Of a stretch of DNA of 64,000 nt, positions 9,505-19,366 are shown piece by piece. Position 1 is the stretch's first letter; every line of letters starts with the position of its first letter. The notes under the pieces were generated by a model. The model saw only the letters and a list, made by a program, of their open reading frames with translations, ran no database searches and was not told the DNA's origin. A program made the position numbers and the translations under genes. Source of the DNA: Lutibacter citreus (GTDB lineage Bacteria; Bacteroidota; Bacteroidia; Flavobacteriales; Flavobacteriaceae); assembly GCF_003260195.1 (NCBI RefSeq), contig NZ_QEIH01000005.1:310001-374000 (forward strand), given 5' to 3'.

Positions 9505-9546
9505 GAATTGATTTAAATTCTATTTTAAAAAATAACATATATAAGT

Positions 9547-12500
9547 ATGAGAAAAAATTACTCACAGAAGATTCTATTCTTTTCTATTGTTTTTGCTTTC
9601 TTATTGTCCTCAATCAATATAAATTCTCAAACCACATATAATATTAATGACCCTGAAGAATTAGAGGATCAGACATACGTGGCGGGAGATGAAATTATAT
9701 TAGCAAATGGAGTTTATGATACTGATGAGCGAATAGATTTTGTTGGTAATGGTACAGCAGATAATCCAATTACTTTTAGAGCGGAGTCACCTGGAGGTGT
9801 TGTTTTTACTGGTGGTTTAGCAATGAATATTGGTGGAGATTATGTGGTTGTTGATGGATTTCATTGGCAAGGAGGCTATGGAGCTAGCAATTTTATTCAA
9901 TTCAGAAATGGTTCTACATATGCTAATCATAGTACAATTCAAAATTGTGCAATAGATGGCTTAGCTTTAAGTCCAGATGAAATAGCCGATGATGGAACTA
10001 CTTCAATAACAAAACATAGATGGATTGTTTTGTATGGAACTTACAATTCTGTAATTAATTGTTCATTTATGAATAAAGCAAGTGCAGGAGCTTTGGTTTT
10101 AGTAGAGCTTGGTTATAATGCATCTCCTGATAATGGTGTTACAAATACTCGTTGTAATGTAGTTGGTCATACAATTAGTAATAATTATTTTTATAAATAT
10201 GATAAAATTGATAATACGTTAAGTAATTCTGGAGATAGTGAAACTATTAGAATAGGTTCTAGTGGTGATCAAAATGTAAATAGTAGTACTACAGTTAGTA
10301 ATAATTATTTTGTTGAGACTGATGGAGAAAATGAAATTATTACTAATAAAAGTAAAAACAACACATTTATTAATAATACTTTTAGAAGATGTAGAGGCTC
10401 TTTAGTACTCCGTCATGGTTCTAACGCTACAGTTAATGGAAATTACTTTTTAGGTGAAGATATTGAAGGTACTGGAGGAGTTAGAATTTCTGATAGTAAC
10501 CATTCAATTACAAATAATTATATTCAAGATTGTATTAATGTTGCATCGCAAGCTCAATGGAATAATGGTATAACATTTATAGGAGGAAACGATAACGCTG
10601 CAGTTGTTTGTTCGGCTACTTCGGGGATAACGAATGGTTATCAAAAAGTTGAAAATATTAACCTTTCTAATAACACAATTATAAATACAAATGCTCCTTT
10701 GTATTTTAATACAGCTAAAGGATCAACAGATCCAACAGGAACGGTTGATAATAACTTAATTTATTTTGCTGCTAGTGACTCAAATTTAACAGATGTTATT
10801 AAGGGTGATTATACAAGTCTTGGCACAGCATTATCTTACTCTGGAAATGTTTATAATGGATCTGATTTAGGAGTAACAAACACAGGTTTTTCTGATGATA
10901 CAGGAATTACAGCTATTGCTGATGGTGAAATTTTTACTTTTACAGGAGCCGGGTCTAAAGATAAAGGTGCAGATATGGGGGCTTATATGCCAACAACTGA
11001 TGGTATGGTTGGTTATGGAATTGGAGCTTGTTTTTTAAATAATTTAGGAGCTAATATAAGTGATGGTACTTGCACTATTGTAATAGGTGAATATTTAACG
11101 GTTAGTAGTTTGCCAACGTTTACTAATGTTGCGTCTAGTAATAATGTTTCTATTAATACTAATGTAAGTTGGACAGCTACCTCAAATGATTCTTGGATTA
11201 CTATTGATAAAAGTTCGGGTAATGGTAATGAAACTATTTCAGTTTCAGTTACTGAAAATGTAAATACAAGCAGTAGGACAGGTAGTGTAACTTTTACGCA
11301 AGATGCAGGAGGTGATGATATTGTAAGAGATTTAAATGTAATCCAAGAATCGGCTCCACGCTTAAATTTAATTAATGATGGTTCTGTAGCCGACCCGGTT
11401 ACTATTAATTTTGTTTCAAAAGAAAATACTTCTAAATCTGAATTAGCAATTAATTCTTTAGATAAGGATATGGGTTCTGTTTGGACAGCTGATGATGGTG
11501 CTGTCTTAAATGGAGATTACAAAGGTGATGGAGAATTTGTTATTTATGATTTAGGGAGTTCTTATACACTAGATTTTATTCAATTTAACACTACAAATAA
11601 ATCAGATGCTTTTGGAATTCAAATTTTGGTGTCAACTACAGGAACAGATCTTTCAGATTTTTCAATAATTTTACCTGAAACAGGGGATTTGTTATTGACA
11701 GCAACAGGAACTACAGAATTTAATAAATATGAAGTCAATACAGATGCCCGTTATGTTAAATTAATAGGTTATGGCAGATTTAATAGTGCTGGAGATACCA
11801 GAGCAAGCGCTTGGTCTGCTATTGGAGAAATAGAATTTTATGGAAATGAAGCAGGTCTTTCAGGTGATGATGATCAAGACGGTGTAATGAATAATACAGA
11901 TAAATGTTCAAATACACTTTTGGGTGAAATAGTAGATGTAAATGGGTGTTCAGATAGCCAATTAGATGATGATTCTGATGGGGTTATGAATAATATAGAC
12001 CAATGTAATAATACAACTGCGGGAGCCAATGTAAATGAATTAGGATGTTTTACACTTTTGGAAAACAATTTTAAAATTGAAACAGTTGGAGAAACTTGTC
12101 CTGATAAAGACAATGGGAAAATAATTATTTCTGCAATTGAAAATTTGAATTATTCTACTATGATTAATGGAATTGAATATAATTTTAATGATACTTTAGA
12201 AGTTGATAATTTGGCTCCAAAAACGTATGAATTCTGTATTGAAGTTGATGGAGAAAGCTATGAACAGTGTTTTAATGTAACAATTGAATCGGGAACTACA
12301 GTTTTAGGGAAAACAAGTATTTTATTAAACAAAGTAACTATTGATATTACACAAGGTTCAGCTCCTTTTAATATTTATTTAAATGGACAAGAGTTATTCC
12401 AAACTTTAAATAATTCATTTTCAGTTGATGTAGTGCAAGGAGATTTAATTCAAGTTAAAACCGATGTAAATTGTGAGGGGATTTTTTCAAAGAAAATAGA

Positions 12501-12744
12501 TTTATTTGAAAGTATAACTGCATATCCTAATCCAACAAAAGGAAAAATATCAATTAATATACCTAGTGGTAAGAAAGAAGTAATAATTGAATTGTACAAT
12601 ATATATTCCCAGTTGATTTTATCAAAAACATATACTATTAATTATGGAAAAGTTGAAATTGATATTGAAAATATGTCTACAGGAATTTACTTGGCTAAGG
12701 TTATGTTAGATAAACCTGTAACAATTAAAATTGTAAGACATTAG
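9547..12744 (+). CDS. Secreted PL6-family alginate (polymannuronate) lyase with T9SS sorting domain
   Basis: A 1065-aa multidomain protein. Residues 1-27 are a signal peptide. Residues ~30-480 are a right-handed beta-helix of polysaccharide lyase family 6 (chondroitinase B/alginate lyase). The family's catalytic Lys and Arg appear as K268 (EIITNKS) and R289 (GSLVLRHG), 21 residues apart as in chondroitinase B (K250/R271). E261 and E263 match its calcium-binding glutamates. Then follow a BACON-like domain (~515-600), a discoidin/F5-8-type carbohydrate-binding domain (~610-770), two thrombospondin type 3 calcium repeats (DDDQDGVMNNTDKC, DDDSDGVMNNIDQC) and a C-terminal Por secretion tail (AYPNPTKGKISI...). 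It should cut alginate outside the cell by beta-elimination. It is monocistronic behind a double operator. Specificity between alginate and other uronans is not proven. Confidence 0.88.
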   Translation: MRKNYSQKILFFSIVFAFLLSSININSQTTYNINDPEELEDQTYVAGDEIILANGVYDTDERIDFVGNGTADNPITFRAESPGGVVFTGGLAMNIGGDYVVVDGFHWQGGYGASNFIQFRNGSTYANHSTIQNCAIDGLALSPDEIADDGTTSITKHRWIVLYGTYNSVINCSFMNKASAGALVLVELGYNASPDNGVTNTRCNVVGHTISNNYFYKYDKIDNTLSNSGDSETIRIGSSGDQNVNSSTTVSNNYFVETDGENEIITNKSKNNTFINNTFRRCRGSLVLRHGSNATVNGNYFLGEDIEGTGGVRISDSNHSITNNYIQDCINVASQAQWNNGITFIGGNDNAAVVCSATSGITNGYQKVENINLSNNTIINTNAPLYFNTAKGSTDPTGTVDNNLIYFAASDSNLTDVIKGDYTSLGTALSYSGNVYNGSDLGVTNTGFSDDTGITAIADGEIFTFTGAGSKDKGADMGAYMPTTDGMVGYGIGACFLNNLGANISDGTCTIVIGEYLTVSSLPTFTNVASSNNVSINTNVSWTATSNDSWITIDKSSGNGNETISVSVTENVNTSSRTGSVTFTQDAGGDDIVRDLNVIQESAPRLNLINDGSVADPVTINFVSKENTSKSELAINSLDKDMGSVWTADDGAVLNGDYKGDGEFVIYDLGSSYTLDFIQFNTTNKSDAFGIQILVSTTGTDLSDFSIILPETGDLLLTATGTTEFNKYEVNTDARYVKLIGYGRFNSAGDTRASAWSAIGEIEFYGNEAGLSGDDDQDGVMNNTDKCSNTLLGEIVDVNGCSDSQLDDDSDGVMNNIDQCNNTTAGANVNELGCFTLLENNFKIETVGETCPDKDNGKIIISAIENLNYSTMINGIEYNFNDTLEVDNLAPKTYEFCIEVDGESYEQCFNVTIESGTTVLGKTSILLNKVTIDITQGSAPFNIYLNGQELFQTLNNSFSVDVVQGDLIQVKTDVNCEGIFSKKIDLFESITAYPNPTKGKISINIPSGKKEVIIELYNIYSQLILSKTYTINYGKVEIDIENMSTGIYLAKVMLDKPVTIKIVRH

Positions 12745-12767
12745 TGTTTTTAAATTTAGTATTAAAT

Positions 12768-12804
12768 AAAAAAAGCGCTTTCAAATTTTGAAAGCGCTTT
12801 TTTT
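12768..12804. terminator. Bidirectional terminator between the PL6 lyase and purL
   Basis: GCGCTTTCAA (12775-12784) pairs with TTGAAAGCGC (12788-12797), flanked by seven A and by a long T run. It serves both converging genes. Confidence 0.9.
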
Positions 12805-12822
12805 ATTTAATATATATTGGAT

Positions 12823-15800
12823 TTATTTATTAGAATCAATCCATTTTTTTGCATTTACAAAAGCTTCTGCCCAAGGAGAAACTTCATCGTTTCTATGTGC
12901 TGGGTAATTCGCCCAGTTCCATTGAAAAATAGAACGTTCAATATGTGGCATCATTACTAAATGACGTCCATCTTTACTACTCATCATTGCAGTATTATAA
13001 TCTGAACCATTTGGATTTGCTGGATAACTTTCATAACCATATTTAGCAACTATGTTATATGCACTTTCTTCCATTGGTAAATTAAATTTACCCTCACCGT
13101 GAGAAATCCAAACTCCTAAAGTACTTCCTGCTAATGTAGAAAGCATTACAGAATTATTTTCTTGAATAGTTACAGAAGTAAAATTACTTTCGTGTTTATG
13201 TGAGTCGTTATGAAGCATTTTTCCGTGAACTTTATGTTCTGGATTAATTTCTTCTAATTCCATAAATAACTGACAACCATTACAAATACCTACAGACAAT
13301 GTATCTTCTCTTTTAAAGAAGTTTTGTAAAGCCGTATTTGCTTTTTCATTGTATAAAAATGCTCCAGCCCAACCTTTAGCTGAACCTAAAACATCTGAAT
13401 TACTAAATCCACCAACAGCACCCACAAACTGAATATCTTCCAATGTTTCACGACCCGAAATTAAATCGGTCATATGAACATCTTTTACATCAAAACCAGC
13501 TAAATACATAGCATTTGCCATTTCTCGTTCAGAATTAGATCCTTTTTCACGAATAATTGCAGCTTTAGGTCTTGGTTTACTTTTGTCAACTTCAGGAGTT
13601 TTACCAGTAAAGTGAGTTGGGAACGTATATTTTAAAGGTTGTTTTTTATAATTATCGTAACGATCCTTAGCTAAACCATTTGCAGTTTGCTTATTATCTA
13701 ATAAATATGATGTTTTAAACCAAATATCTCTATATGTAGGAATATCTAACTTACAAGGTCCAAAATCTAATGTTTCTTCACTCGTTACAGTTCCTAATTT
13801 GTAAAAAGAAACGTAATTCTCTTTTAGTTTGTTTTCAATCAGTTTATCTTCTTTGGCTTGGAAAACAATTCCAATATTTTCAGAAAATAAATATTTGATA
13901 ATATCTTTTTCTTCAAAAACAGAAAAATCTATTTTTAAACCTAAGTTAGTATCAGCAAAACACATTTCCAATAAAGTTGTAATTAAACCACCACTTCCAA
14001 TATCGTGTCCTGCAAGAATGTTACCTTCTAAAATTAATTCCTGAATTGTATTGAATGCTTTTTTGAAAAAATCGGCATCTTTAATTGTAGGGGCATCACT
14101 ACCAATTGCATTTAAAGTTTGTGCAAATGAGGAACCACCTAATTTAAATTCATCTTGAGAAAGGTTAATATAATAAATAGAACCACCACCTTTTTGTAAA
14201 ACTGGCTCAACTACTTTTTTAACATCGGTACAATTTCCAGCTGCAGAAATAATAACCGTTCCAGGAGCAATTACTTCATCATTTGGATATTTTTGCTTCA
14301 TGGAAAGAGAATCTTTTCCTGTAGGAATATTGATTCCTAATTCAATTGCAAAATCTGAACAACTTTTTACAGCTTTATATAAACGAGCGTCTTCACCTTC
14401 ATTTTTACAAGGCCACATCCAGTTTGCTGAAAGTGAAAGTCCATCCAAACCATTTTTTATTGGAGCCCAAACAATGTTAGATAAAGATTCAGCAATAGCA
14501 GTTCTGCTTCCTGCAGCAGGATCAATTAATGCTGCAATAGGTGAATGACCTATAGAAGTTGCTATTCCTTCTTTTCCATTATAATCAAGCGCCATAACAC
14601 CACAATTGTTTAATGGTAATTGTAATGGTCCTGTACATTGTTGTTTGGCAACTTTACCACCAACACAACGATCTACTTTATTAGTTAACCAATCTTTACA
14701 AGCTACTGCTTCTAATTGCAATACTTGTTCTAAATAAGTTGAAATATTTCTTATAGAATATTCTAAATCACCATAATTATAAGTAACAGTTTTGTCATTC
14801 ATAATAGTTTTTGGAGAACTACCAAACATATCGTTCAATTCTAAATCCATTGGTTTTTCACCGGTAGTTTTAGATTGAAATGTAAAACGATCATTATTTG
14901 TAACTTCTCCAACTTCATAATAAGGAGAACGCTCACGATCTGCAATTCTATGAAGGTAATCTGCATCTTTTTCACCAATAACCAATCCCATTCTTTCTTG
15001 AGATTCATTACCAATAATTTCTTTTGCTGACAGTGTAGGGTCACCAACTGGTAATTTGTCTAAATCAATTAATCCTCCAGTATCTTCAACAAGTTCAGAT
15101 AAACAGTTTAAATGTCCACCAGCACCGTGATCGTGAATAGAAACAATGGAGTTTACATCACTTTCTACCATTCCACGAATTGCATTTGCAGCTCTTTTTT
15201 GCATTTCAGGATTAGAACGTTGAACGGCATTTAATTCAATACCACTTTCAAAAGCTCCAGTATCTGCAGAAGAAACTGCAGCTCCACCCATTCCTATTCT
15301 ATAATTATCACCACCAAGAATCACAATTTTATCGTGTTCTTTTGGCGTGTCTTTTAAAGCTTGTTCTTCTTTACCATAACCAATACCACCCGCTTGCATT
15401 ATAACTTTATCAAATCCTAACTTACGCGCTTCTTCTTTATGTTCAAAAGTTAAAACAGATCCTGTTATTAAAGGTTGTCCAAATTTATTTCCAAAATCTG
15501 AAGCTCCATTAGATGCTTTTATTAAAATATCCATTGGAGTTTGATACAACCATTCACGTTCTTGCATTCCGTTTTCCCACGGTCTGTTTTCTTCTAAACG
15601 AGAATAGGAAGTCATATAAACTGCAGTTCCTGCTAATGGTAAAGAACCTTTTCCACCTGCAAGTCTATCTCTAATTTCTCCTCCAGAACCCGTTGCAGCT
15701 CCGTTAAAAGGCTCTACGGTAGTTGGAAAATTATGAGTTTCTGCTTTAATAGAGATTACAGATTTAAAATCTTTTTTCTCGTAAAAATCAGGTTTGTCAG

Positions 15801-16476
15801 CTGTTTTTGGAGCAAATTGTTCAACGGTTGGTCCTTTTACAAAAGCAACATTATCTTTATATGCAGAAACGATATCGTTAGGGAATTGTTTAGAGGTTTC
15901 TTTAATTAATTTGAATAAAGAAGAAGGCATTTCCTCTCCATCAATAACAAAAGTTCCGTTAAATATTTTATGACGACAGTGTTCTGAATTTACTTGTGAA
16001 AATCCAAAAACCTCAGAGTCAGTTAGTTTTCTGTTAATTTTAGAGCTTAAATTATTTAAGTATTCAACTTCTTCATCACTTAAAGATAAACCTTCTTGTT
16101 TGTTGTAAGCTGCAATATCTTCAATATCTAAAACAGGTTCTGGTTGAATATGAATATCAAAAATTTCTTGGTGTAGCTTTTCATACTTTTGAAATATCAT
16201 TGGGTCAAAATCTTCTTCCCCGTTTGAAGTTGTGAATTCTTCAATTCTTAAGATTCCTTCAATACCCATATTTTGAGTAATTTCAACAGCATTGGTACTC
16301 CAAGGAGTAATCATTGCTGCACGTGGACCAATAAAAATAGCATCAATAGATTGAAGTTCTAGTTTTTCTTGATTACCAAAGAGCCAATTTAATTTTTGAG
16401 TAGTTTCTTGCGAAAGTTCTTTTGACGTTTTCACAGCAAATATTTTACCGTTTTTGTTCCCAAAGAAATGAATCAT
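12823..16476 (-). CDS. purL: Phosphoribosylformylglycinamidine synthase, single-chain form
   Basis: A 1217-aa large PurL catalysing the fourth step of purine synthesis (FGAR + ATP + glutamine to FGAM). The N-terminal domain, the two AIRS-like ATPase halves (motifs SVISIKAETHNFPTTVEPF and AGTAVYMTSYSR) and a C-terminal class I glutaminase domain with nucleophile Cys in SVGICNGCQLFMEL and a downstream SHGEGKF are all present. The length matches gamma-proteobacterial and Bacteroidetes single-chain enzymes. It is transcribed alone from a TAAATTTG -7 element on the reverse strand at 16512-16519. Confidence 0.97.
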   Translation of the reverse strand: MIHFFGNKNGKIFAVKTSKELSQETTQKLNWLFGNQEKLELQSIDAIFIGPRAAMITPWSTNAVEITQNMGIEGILRIEEFTTSNGEEDFDPMIFQKYEKLHQEIFDIHIQPEPVLDIEDIAAYNKQEGLSLSDEEVEYLNNLSSKINRKLTDSEVFGFSQVNSEHCRHKIFNGTFVIDGEEMPSSLFKLIKETSKQFPNDIVSAYKDNVAFVKGPTVEQFAPKTADKPDFYEKKDFKSVISIKAETHNFPTTVEPFNGAATGSGGEIRDRLAGGKGSLPLAGTAVYMTSYSRLEENRPWENGMQEREWLYQTPMDILIKASNGASDFGNKFGQPLITGSVLTFEHKEEARKLGFDKVIMQAGGIGYGKEEQALKDTPKEHDKIVILGGDNYRIGMGGAAVSSADTGAFESGIELNAVQRSNPEMQKRAANAIRGMVESDVNSIVSIHDHGAGGHLNCLSELVEDTGGLIDLDKLPVGDPTLSAKEIIGNESQERMGLVIGEKDADYLHRIADRERSPYYEVGEVTNNDRFTFQSKTTGEKPMDLELNDMFGSSPKTIMNDKTVTYNYGDLEYSIRNISTYLEQVLQLEAVACKDWLTNKVDRCVGGKVAKQQCTGPLQLPLNNCGVMALDYNGKEGIATSIGHSPIAALIDPAAGSRTAIAESLSNIVWAPIKNGLDGLSLSANWMWPCKNEGEDARLYKAVKSCSDFAIELGINIPTGKDSLSMKQKYPNDEVIAPGTVIISAAGNCTDVKKVVEPVLQKGGGSIYYINLSQDEFKLGGSSFAQTLNAIGSDAPTIKDADFFKKAFNTIQELILEGNILAGHDIGSGGLITTLLEMCFADTNLGLKIDFSVFEEKDIIKYLFSENIGIVFQAKEDKLIENKLKENYVSFYKLGTVTSEETLDFGPCKLDIPTYRDIWFKTSYLLDNKQTANGLAKDRYDNYKKQPLKYTFPTHFTGKTPEVDKSKPRPKAAIIREKGSNSEREMANAMYLAGFDVKDVHMTDLISGRETLEDIQFVGAVGGFSNSDVLGSAKGWAGAFLYNEKANTALQNFFKREDTLSVGICNGCQLFMELEEINPEHKVHGKMLHNDSHKHESNFTSVTIQENNSVMLSTLAGSTLGVWISHGEGKFNLPMEESAYNIVAKYGYESYPANPNGSDYNTAMMSSKDGRHLVMMPHIERSIFQWNWANYPAHRNDEVSPWAEAFVNAKKWIDSNK

Positions 16477-16838
16477 ACTTAAGTTAAGTTTAGTGTTTTG
16501 TTAGAAAAATGCAAATTTAATTAAATAATATAGAATGAAGTAGATTTAAAGGATAGAGATTTGGTAACTTATTAAAATAGTTTTTAACAAAAAATATGAA
16601 TTTAGTATATTTTAGGTTGTTGATTAACAGTTTATTATTGGTGTTTGTAAAAATAACGCAAACTAAAATATTTAAAAATGAATGAATGGAAATTAAATAT
16701 CCTAAGAGTTTTCTTCTTTAGAGATGAGTTTAATAAGGAAATAATTATAAGAATCTTATAAAAATTGTTAAATAATTAACATTAGAATAAGGGTTGTAAT
16801 TTTTTTTAAAATAATAATTAAATATTAAGTCAATTTGT
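16477..16838. other. Gene-free stretch between purL and the his leader
   Basis: About 360 AT-rich bases between two divergent promoters. The purL -7 element (reverse strand, 16512-16519) lies near its left end. No convincing gene is seen in the rest. Confidence 0.5.
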
Positions 16839-16846
16839 TATATTTG
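16839..16846 (+). promoter_or_regulatory. Predicted -7 element of the his operon
   Basis: TATATTTG fits TAnnTTTG exactly. The predicted start point (about 16851) leaves about 15 nt before the leader peptide ATG. Confidence 0.7.
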
Positions 16847-16866
16847 CAACTCAAAATAAATAAGAA

Positions 16867-16926
16867 ATGTTATTAATTCAATTACATCATCGTCATCATT
16901 TAAATACTTGCAATCAAGCGAAGTGA
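16867..16926 (+). CDS. his operon leader peptide with HHRHH
   Basis: A 19-residue open frame MLLIQLHHRHHLNTCNQAK ending in TGA, too short for ordinary gene finding. Four of five consecutive codons (16885-16899) are His codons. It sits between the his promoter and an intrinsic terminator ahead of hisG. It is almost certainly translated to sense charged tRNA-His, as in the well-known his leader peptides of enterobacteria. No Shine-Dalgarno sequence is visible, which is normal for this phylum. Confidence 0.85.
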   Translation: MLLIQLHHRHHLNTCNQAK

Positions 16927-16986
16927 AGATGTATTGAATTTAGTTAAAATATATTATAAACCCGTTTGAGTAAATCAAGCGGGTTT
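16906..16986 (+). promoter_or_regulatory. Histidine attenuator: competing hairpins and intrinsic terminator
   Basis: Four segments can pair in the classical way. Segment 1 is CTTG (16907-16910), just after the His codons. Segment 2 is TCAAGCG (16914-16920). Segment 3 is CGTTTGA (16963-16969). Segment 4 is TCAAGCGGGTTT (16975-16986). The 3:4 pair, extended by AAACC/GGTTT, makes a 12-bp terminator followed by a T run. The 2:3 pair is the antiterminator, because segments 2 and 4 share the identical TCAAGCG. The 1:2 pair is a short hairpin. A ribosome stalled on the His codons would cover segment 1 and free segment 2, allowing read-through. One ending at the TGA (16924) would cover segment 2 and allow termination. 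Confidence 0.8.
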
Positions 16987-17034
16987 TTATTTGTAAATCA
17001 AGCACGTTTACTTAAACACATTATTAAAAATAAG

Positions 17035-17892
17035 ATGAATAAAATTAAAATCGCAGTTCAGAAATCAGGAAGATTAAACGAAGATTCATTAAAATTATTA
17101 AAAGATTGTGGAATTTCAATTGATAACGGAAAAGATCAATTAAAAGCTTCATCTAGTAATTTTCCTTTAGAAGTACTGTATTTACGTAATGGAGATATTC
17201 CTCAATACTTAAGAGATGGAGTTGTTGATATTGCTATAATTGGTGAAAATGTATTAATTGAAAAAGGTACAGATATTGGAATTGTTGAAAAACTAGGTTT
17301 TTCTAAATGTAGAGTTTCAATTGCAGTACCAAAAGAAGTTGAATATAAAAGTATTCAAGATTTAAATGGAATGCGTATTGCAACTTCATATCCAAATACA
17401 GTATTAAATTATTTTAAAAAGTTTAATGTAACAGCTGATATTCACTTAATTAATGGTTCTGTTGAAATTGCTCCAAATATTGGATTGGCAGATGCTATTT
17501 GTGATATAGTTTCAAGTGGAAGTACATTATTTAAAAATAACTTAAAAGAGGTTGAAGAAATGTTGACAAGTGAAGCTGTATTAGCAGTTTCTCCAAATAT
17601 TTCTGAAGAAAACCAAGTGATTTTAGATAAATTACAATTTAGAATTCAAGCAGTTTTAAAAGGACGTAAATCTCAATATGTTTTAATGAATGCGCCAAAT
17701 GATAAAGTTAAAAGCATTATTAAATTATTGCCAGGAATGAAAAGTCCTACAGTGTTACCATTGGCAATTGAAGGGTGGAGTTCTATTCACACAGTTGTTG
17801 AGAAAAATTCATTTTGGAAAGTTATTGATGACTTAAAAGCGAGTGGGGCAGAAGGATTGTTAGTTATTCCAATTGAAAAAATGGTATTATAA
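17035..17892 (+). CDS. hisG: ATP phosphoribosyltransferase, long form
   Basis: First enzyme of histidine synthesis (ATP + PRPP to phosphoribosyl-ATP). The ATG at 17035 gives 285 aa starting MNKIKIAVQKSGRLNEDS, the family's normal start; the frame extends upstream to 16966, but that part lies in the attenuator terminator. The PRPP-binding segment around DIVSSGSTL is present. The C-terminal ~75 residues form the ACT-like regulatory domain of long HisG, so it should be hexameric and feedback-inhibited by histidine without HisZ. It heads hisGDCBHAF-IE. Confidence 0.97.
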   Translation: MNKIKIAVQKSGRLNEDSLKLLKDCGISIDNGKDQLKASSSNFPLEVLYLRNGDIPQYLRDGVVDIAIIGENVLIEKGTDIGIVEKLGFSKCRVSIAVPKEVEYKSIQDLNGMRIATSYPNTVLNYFKKFNVTADIHLINGSVEIAPNIGLADAICDIVSSGSTLFKNNLKEVEEMLTSEAVLAVSPNISEENQVILDKLQFRIQAVLKGRKSQYVLMNAPNDKVKSIIKLLPGMKSPTVLPLAIEGWSSIHTVVEKNSFWKVIDDLKASGAEGLLVIPIEKMVL

Positions 17893-18001
17893 TTTTTGTT
17901 AAAGAATTGGTTTGTTGAAGCAATTAACTGTTGAAATTTAAACAATTTCACAATTATTATTTTATACAAATCAATAATTAAACAATTAAACAGAATTTTA
18001 A

Positions 18002-19285
18002 ATGAACAAAATAATTAATCCTCCAAAATCTGAATGGTCTCAAATTTTATTAAGACCAACTCAAACTGTTGAAGATGTTGAAGCAACTGTTACTGAAATT
18101 TTCATGGATGTGAAAAAAAATGGTAATGAATCTGTTAAAAAATATACATCTAAATTTGACGGTGTTCAATTAAGTAATTTATTTGTTTCTGAAGAAGAAC
18201 TTGCAAGTTCAGAGCAATTAGTTTCAGAAGAATTGAAAGAAGCAATACAACTTTCAAAAGCAAATATTGAAAAATTCCATACAGCTCAAAAAACAGCTAA
18301 AGTTTTAGTTGAAACAACTGTAGGTGTTCAATGTTGGCAAGAAAAAAGACCTATACAAAAAGTAGGTTTGTATATTCCAGGAGGAACAGCACCTCTTTTT
18401 TCAACAGTGTTAATGTTAGCAATTCCCGCTAAAATTGCCGGATGTAAAGAAATAATATTAACAACGCCTCCAAATAAAAAAGGAAAAATTAATCCTGCAA
18501 TTATTTATGCTGCAAAACAATGTGGTGTAACTAAAATTGTAAAAAGTGGAGGAATACAAGCTATTGCAGCATTAACTTTTGGTACGGAAACTATTCCACA
18601 AGTTTATAAAATATTTGGACCAGGAAATCAATATGTAACTGTTGCAAAACAATTAGCAACTAAATATGGAGTGGCAATTGATATGCCAGCAGGACCAAGT
18701 GAATTATTGGTGGTAGCCGATGATACAGCAAACGCGAGTTTTGTTGCTTCAGATTTATTAAGTCAGGCAGAACACGGAACTGATAGCCAGGTTATTTTAG
18801 TTACAACTTCAAAAAATAAATTAAATGAGGTTGAGGAAGCTTTAGAAAAACAAATTGAAGATTTATCAAGAAAAGAAATTGCAAAAAAAGCGATTAAAAA
18901 TTCTAAACTTATTTATGTTGAAAGTAAAGAAGAAGCTTTAGATATGATAAATGAATATGGTCCAGAACACTTTATTGTTTGTACAGCTGACAATGATTTT
19001 TACGTTGATGGGATTGAAAATGCAGGTTCTGTTTTTATAGGAGATTATACACCAGAAAGTGCAGGAGATTATGCATCAGGAACAAACCACACGTTACCTA
19101 CAAATGGGTATACAAAAGCATATTCAGGTGTAAATTTAGATTCATTTTTAAAAGCTATTTCTTTTCAGAAAATTTCAGAAAAAGGAATTAAAAATATAGG
19201 TAATGCAATTGAAGTTTTAGCAGCAGCTGAAGGGCTAGATGCACATAAAAACGCAGTAACTTTACGATTGAAAAGTTTAAAATAA
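18002..19285 (+). CDS. hisD: Histidinol dehydrogenase
   Basis: A 427-aa zinc enzyme that oxidises L-histidinol to histidine in two NAD-dependent steps. Family motifs include QKVGLYIPGGTAPLFSTVLM, GPGNQYVTVAKQLA, the DMPAGPSELLV segment, SQAEHGTDSQV with metal-binding Gln/His, and the EHF and SGTNHTLPT motifs near the C-terminus. Length is normal. It follows hisG after 109 nt, with no sign of a new promoter or terminator that I can support. Confidence 0.97.
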   Translation: MNKIINPPKSEWSQILLRPTQTVEDVEATVTEIFMDVKKNGNESVKKYTSKFDGVQLSNLFVSEEELASSEQLVSEELKEAIQLSKANIEKFHTAQKTAKVLVETTVGVQCWQEKRPIQKVGLYIPGGTAPLFSTVLMLAIPAKIAGCKEIILTTPPNKKGKINPAIIYAAKQCGVTKIVKSGGIQAIAALTFGTETIPQVYKIFGPGNQYVTVAKQLATKYGVAIDMPAGPSELLVVADDTANASFVASDLLSQAEHGTDSQVILVTTSKNKLNEVEEALEKQIEDLSRKEIAKKAIKNSKLIYVESKEEALDMINEYGPEHFIVCTADNDFYVDGIENAGSVFIGDYTPESAGDYASGTNHTLPTNGYTKAYSGVNLDSFLKAISFQKISEKGIKNIGNAIEVLAAAEGLDAHKNAVTLRLKSLK

Positions 19286-19366
19286 GTATAATAAAAAGGA
19301 AACTAAGTAAATGGTTAGGTTGTATAACTTATCTTGTCTAAGTTTTTAAGGAGTAAAATAAATGTT

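Noticed and set aside
11874-12113. Reverse frame inside the PL6 lyase
   Set aside because: Its internal repetition mirrors the thrombospondin type 3 repeats of the real gene.
16966-17034. Upstream extension of hisG
   Set aside because: This stretch contains the attenuator terminator, and the protein family starts at the ATG at 17035.
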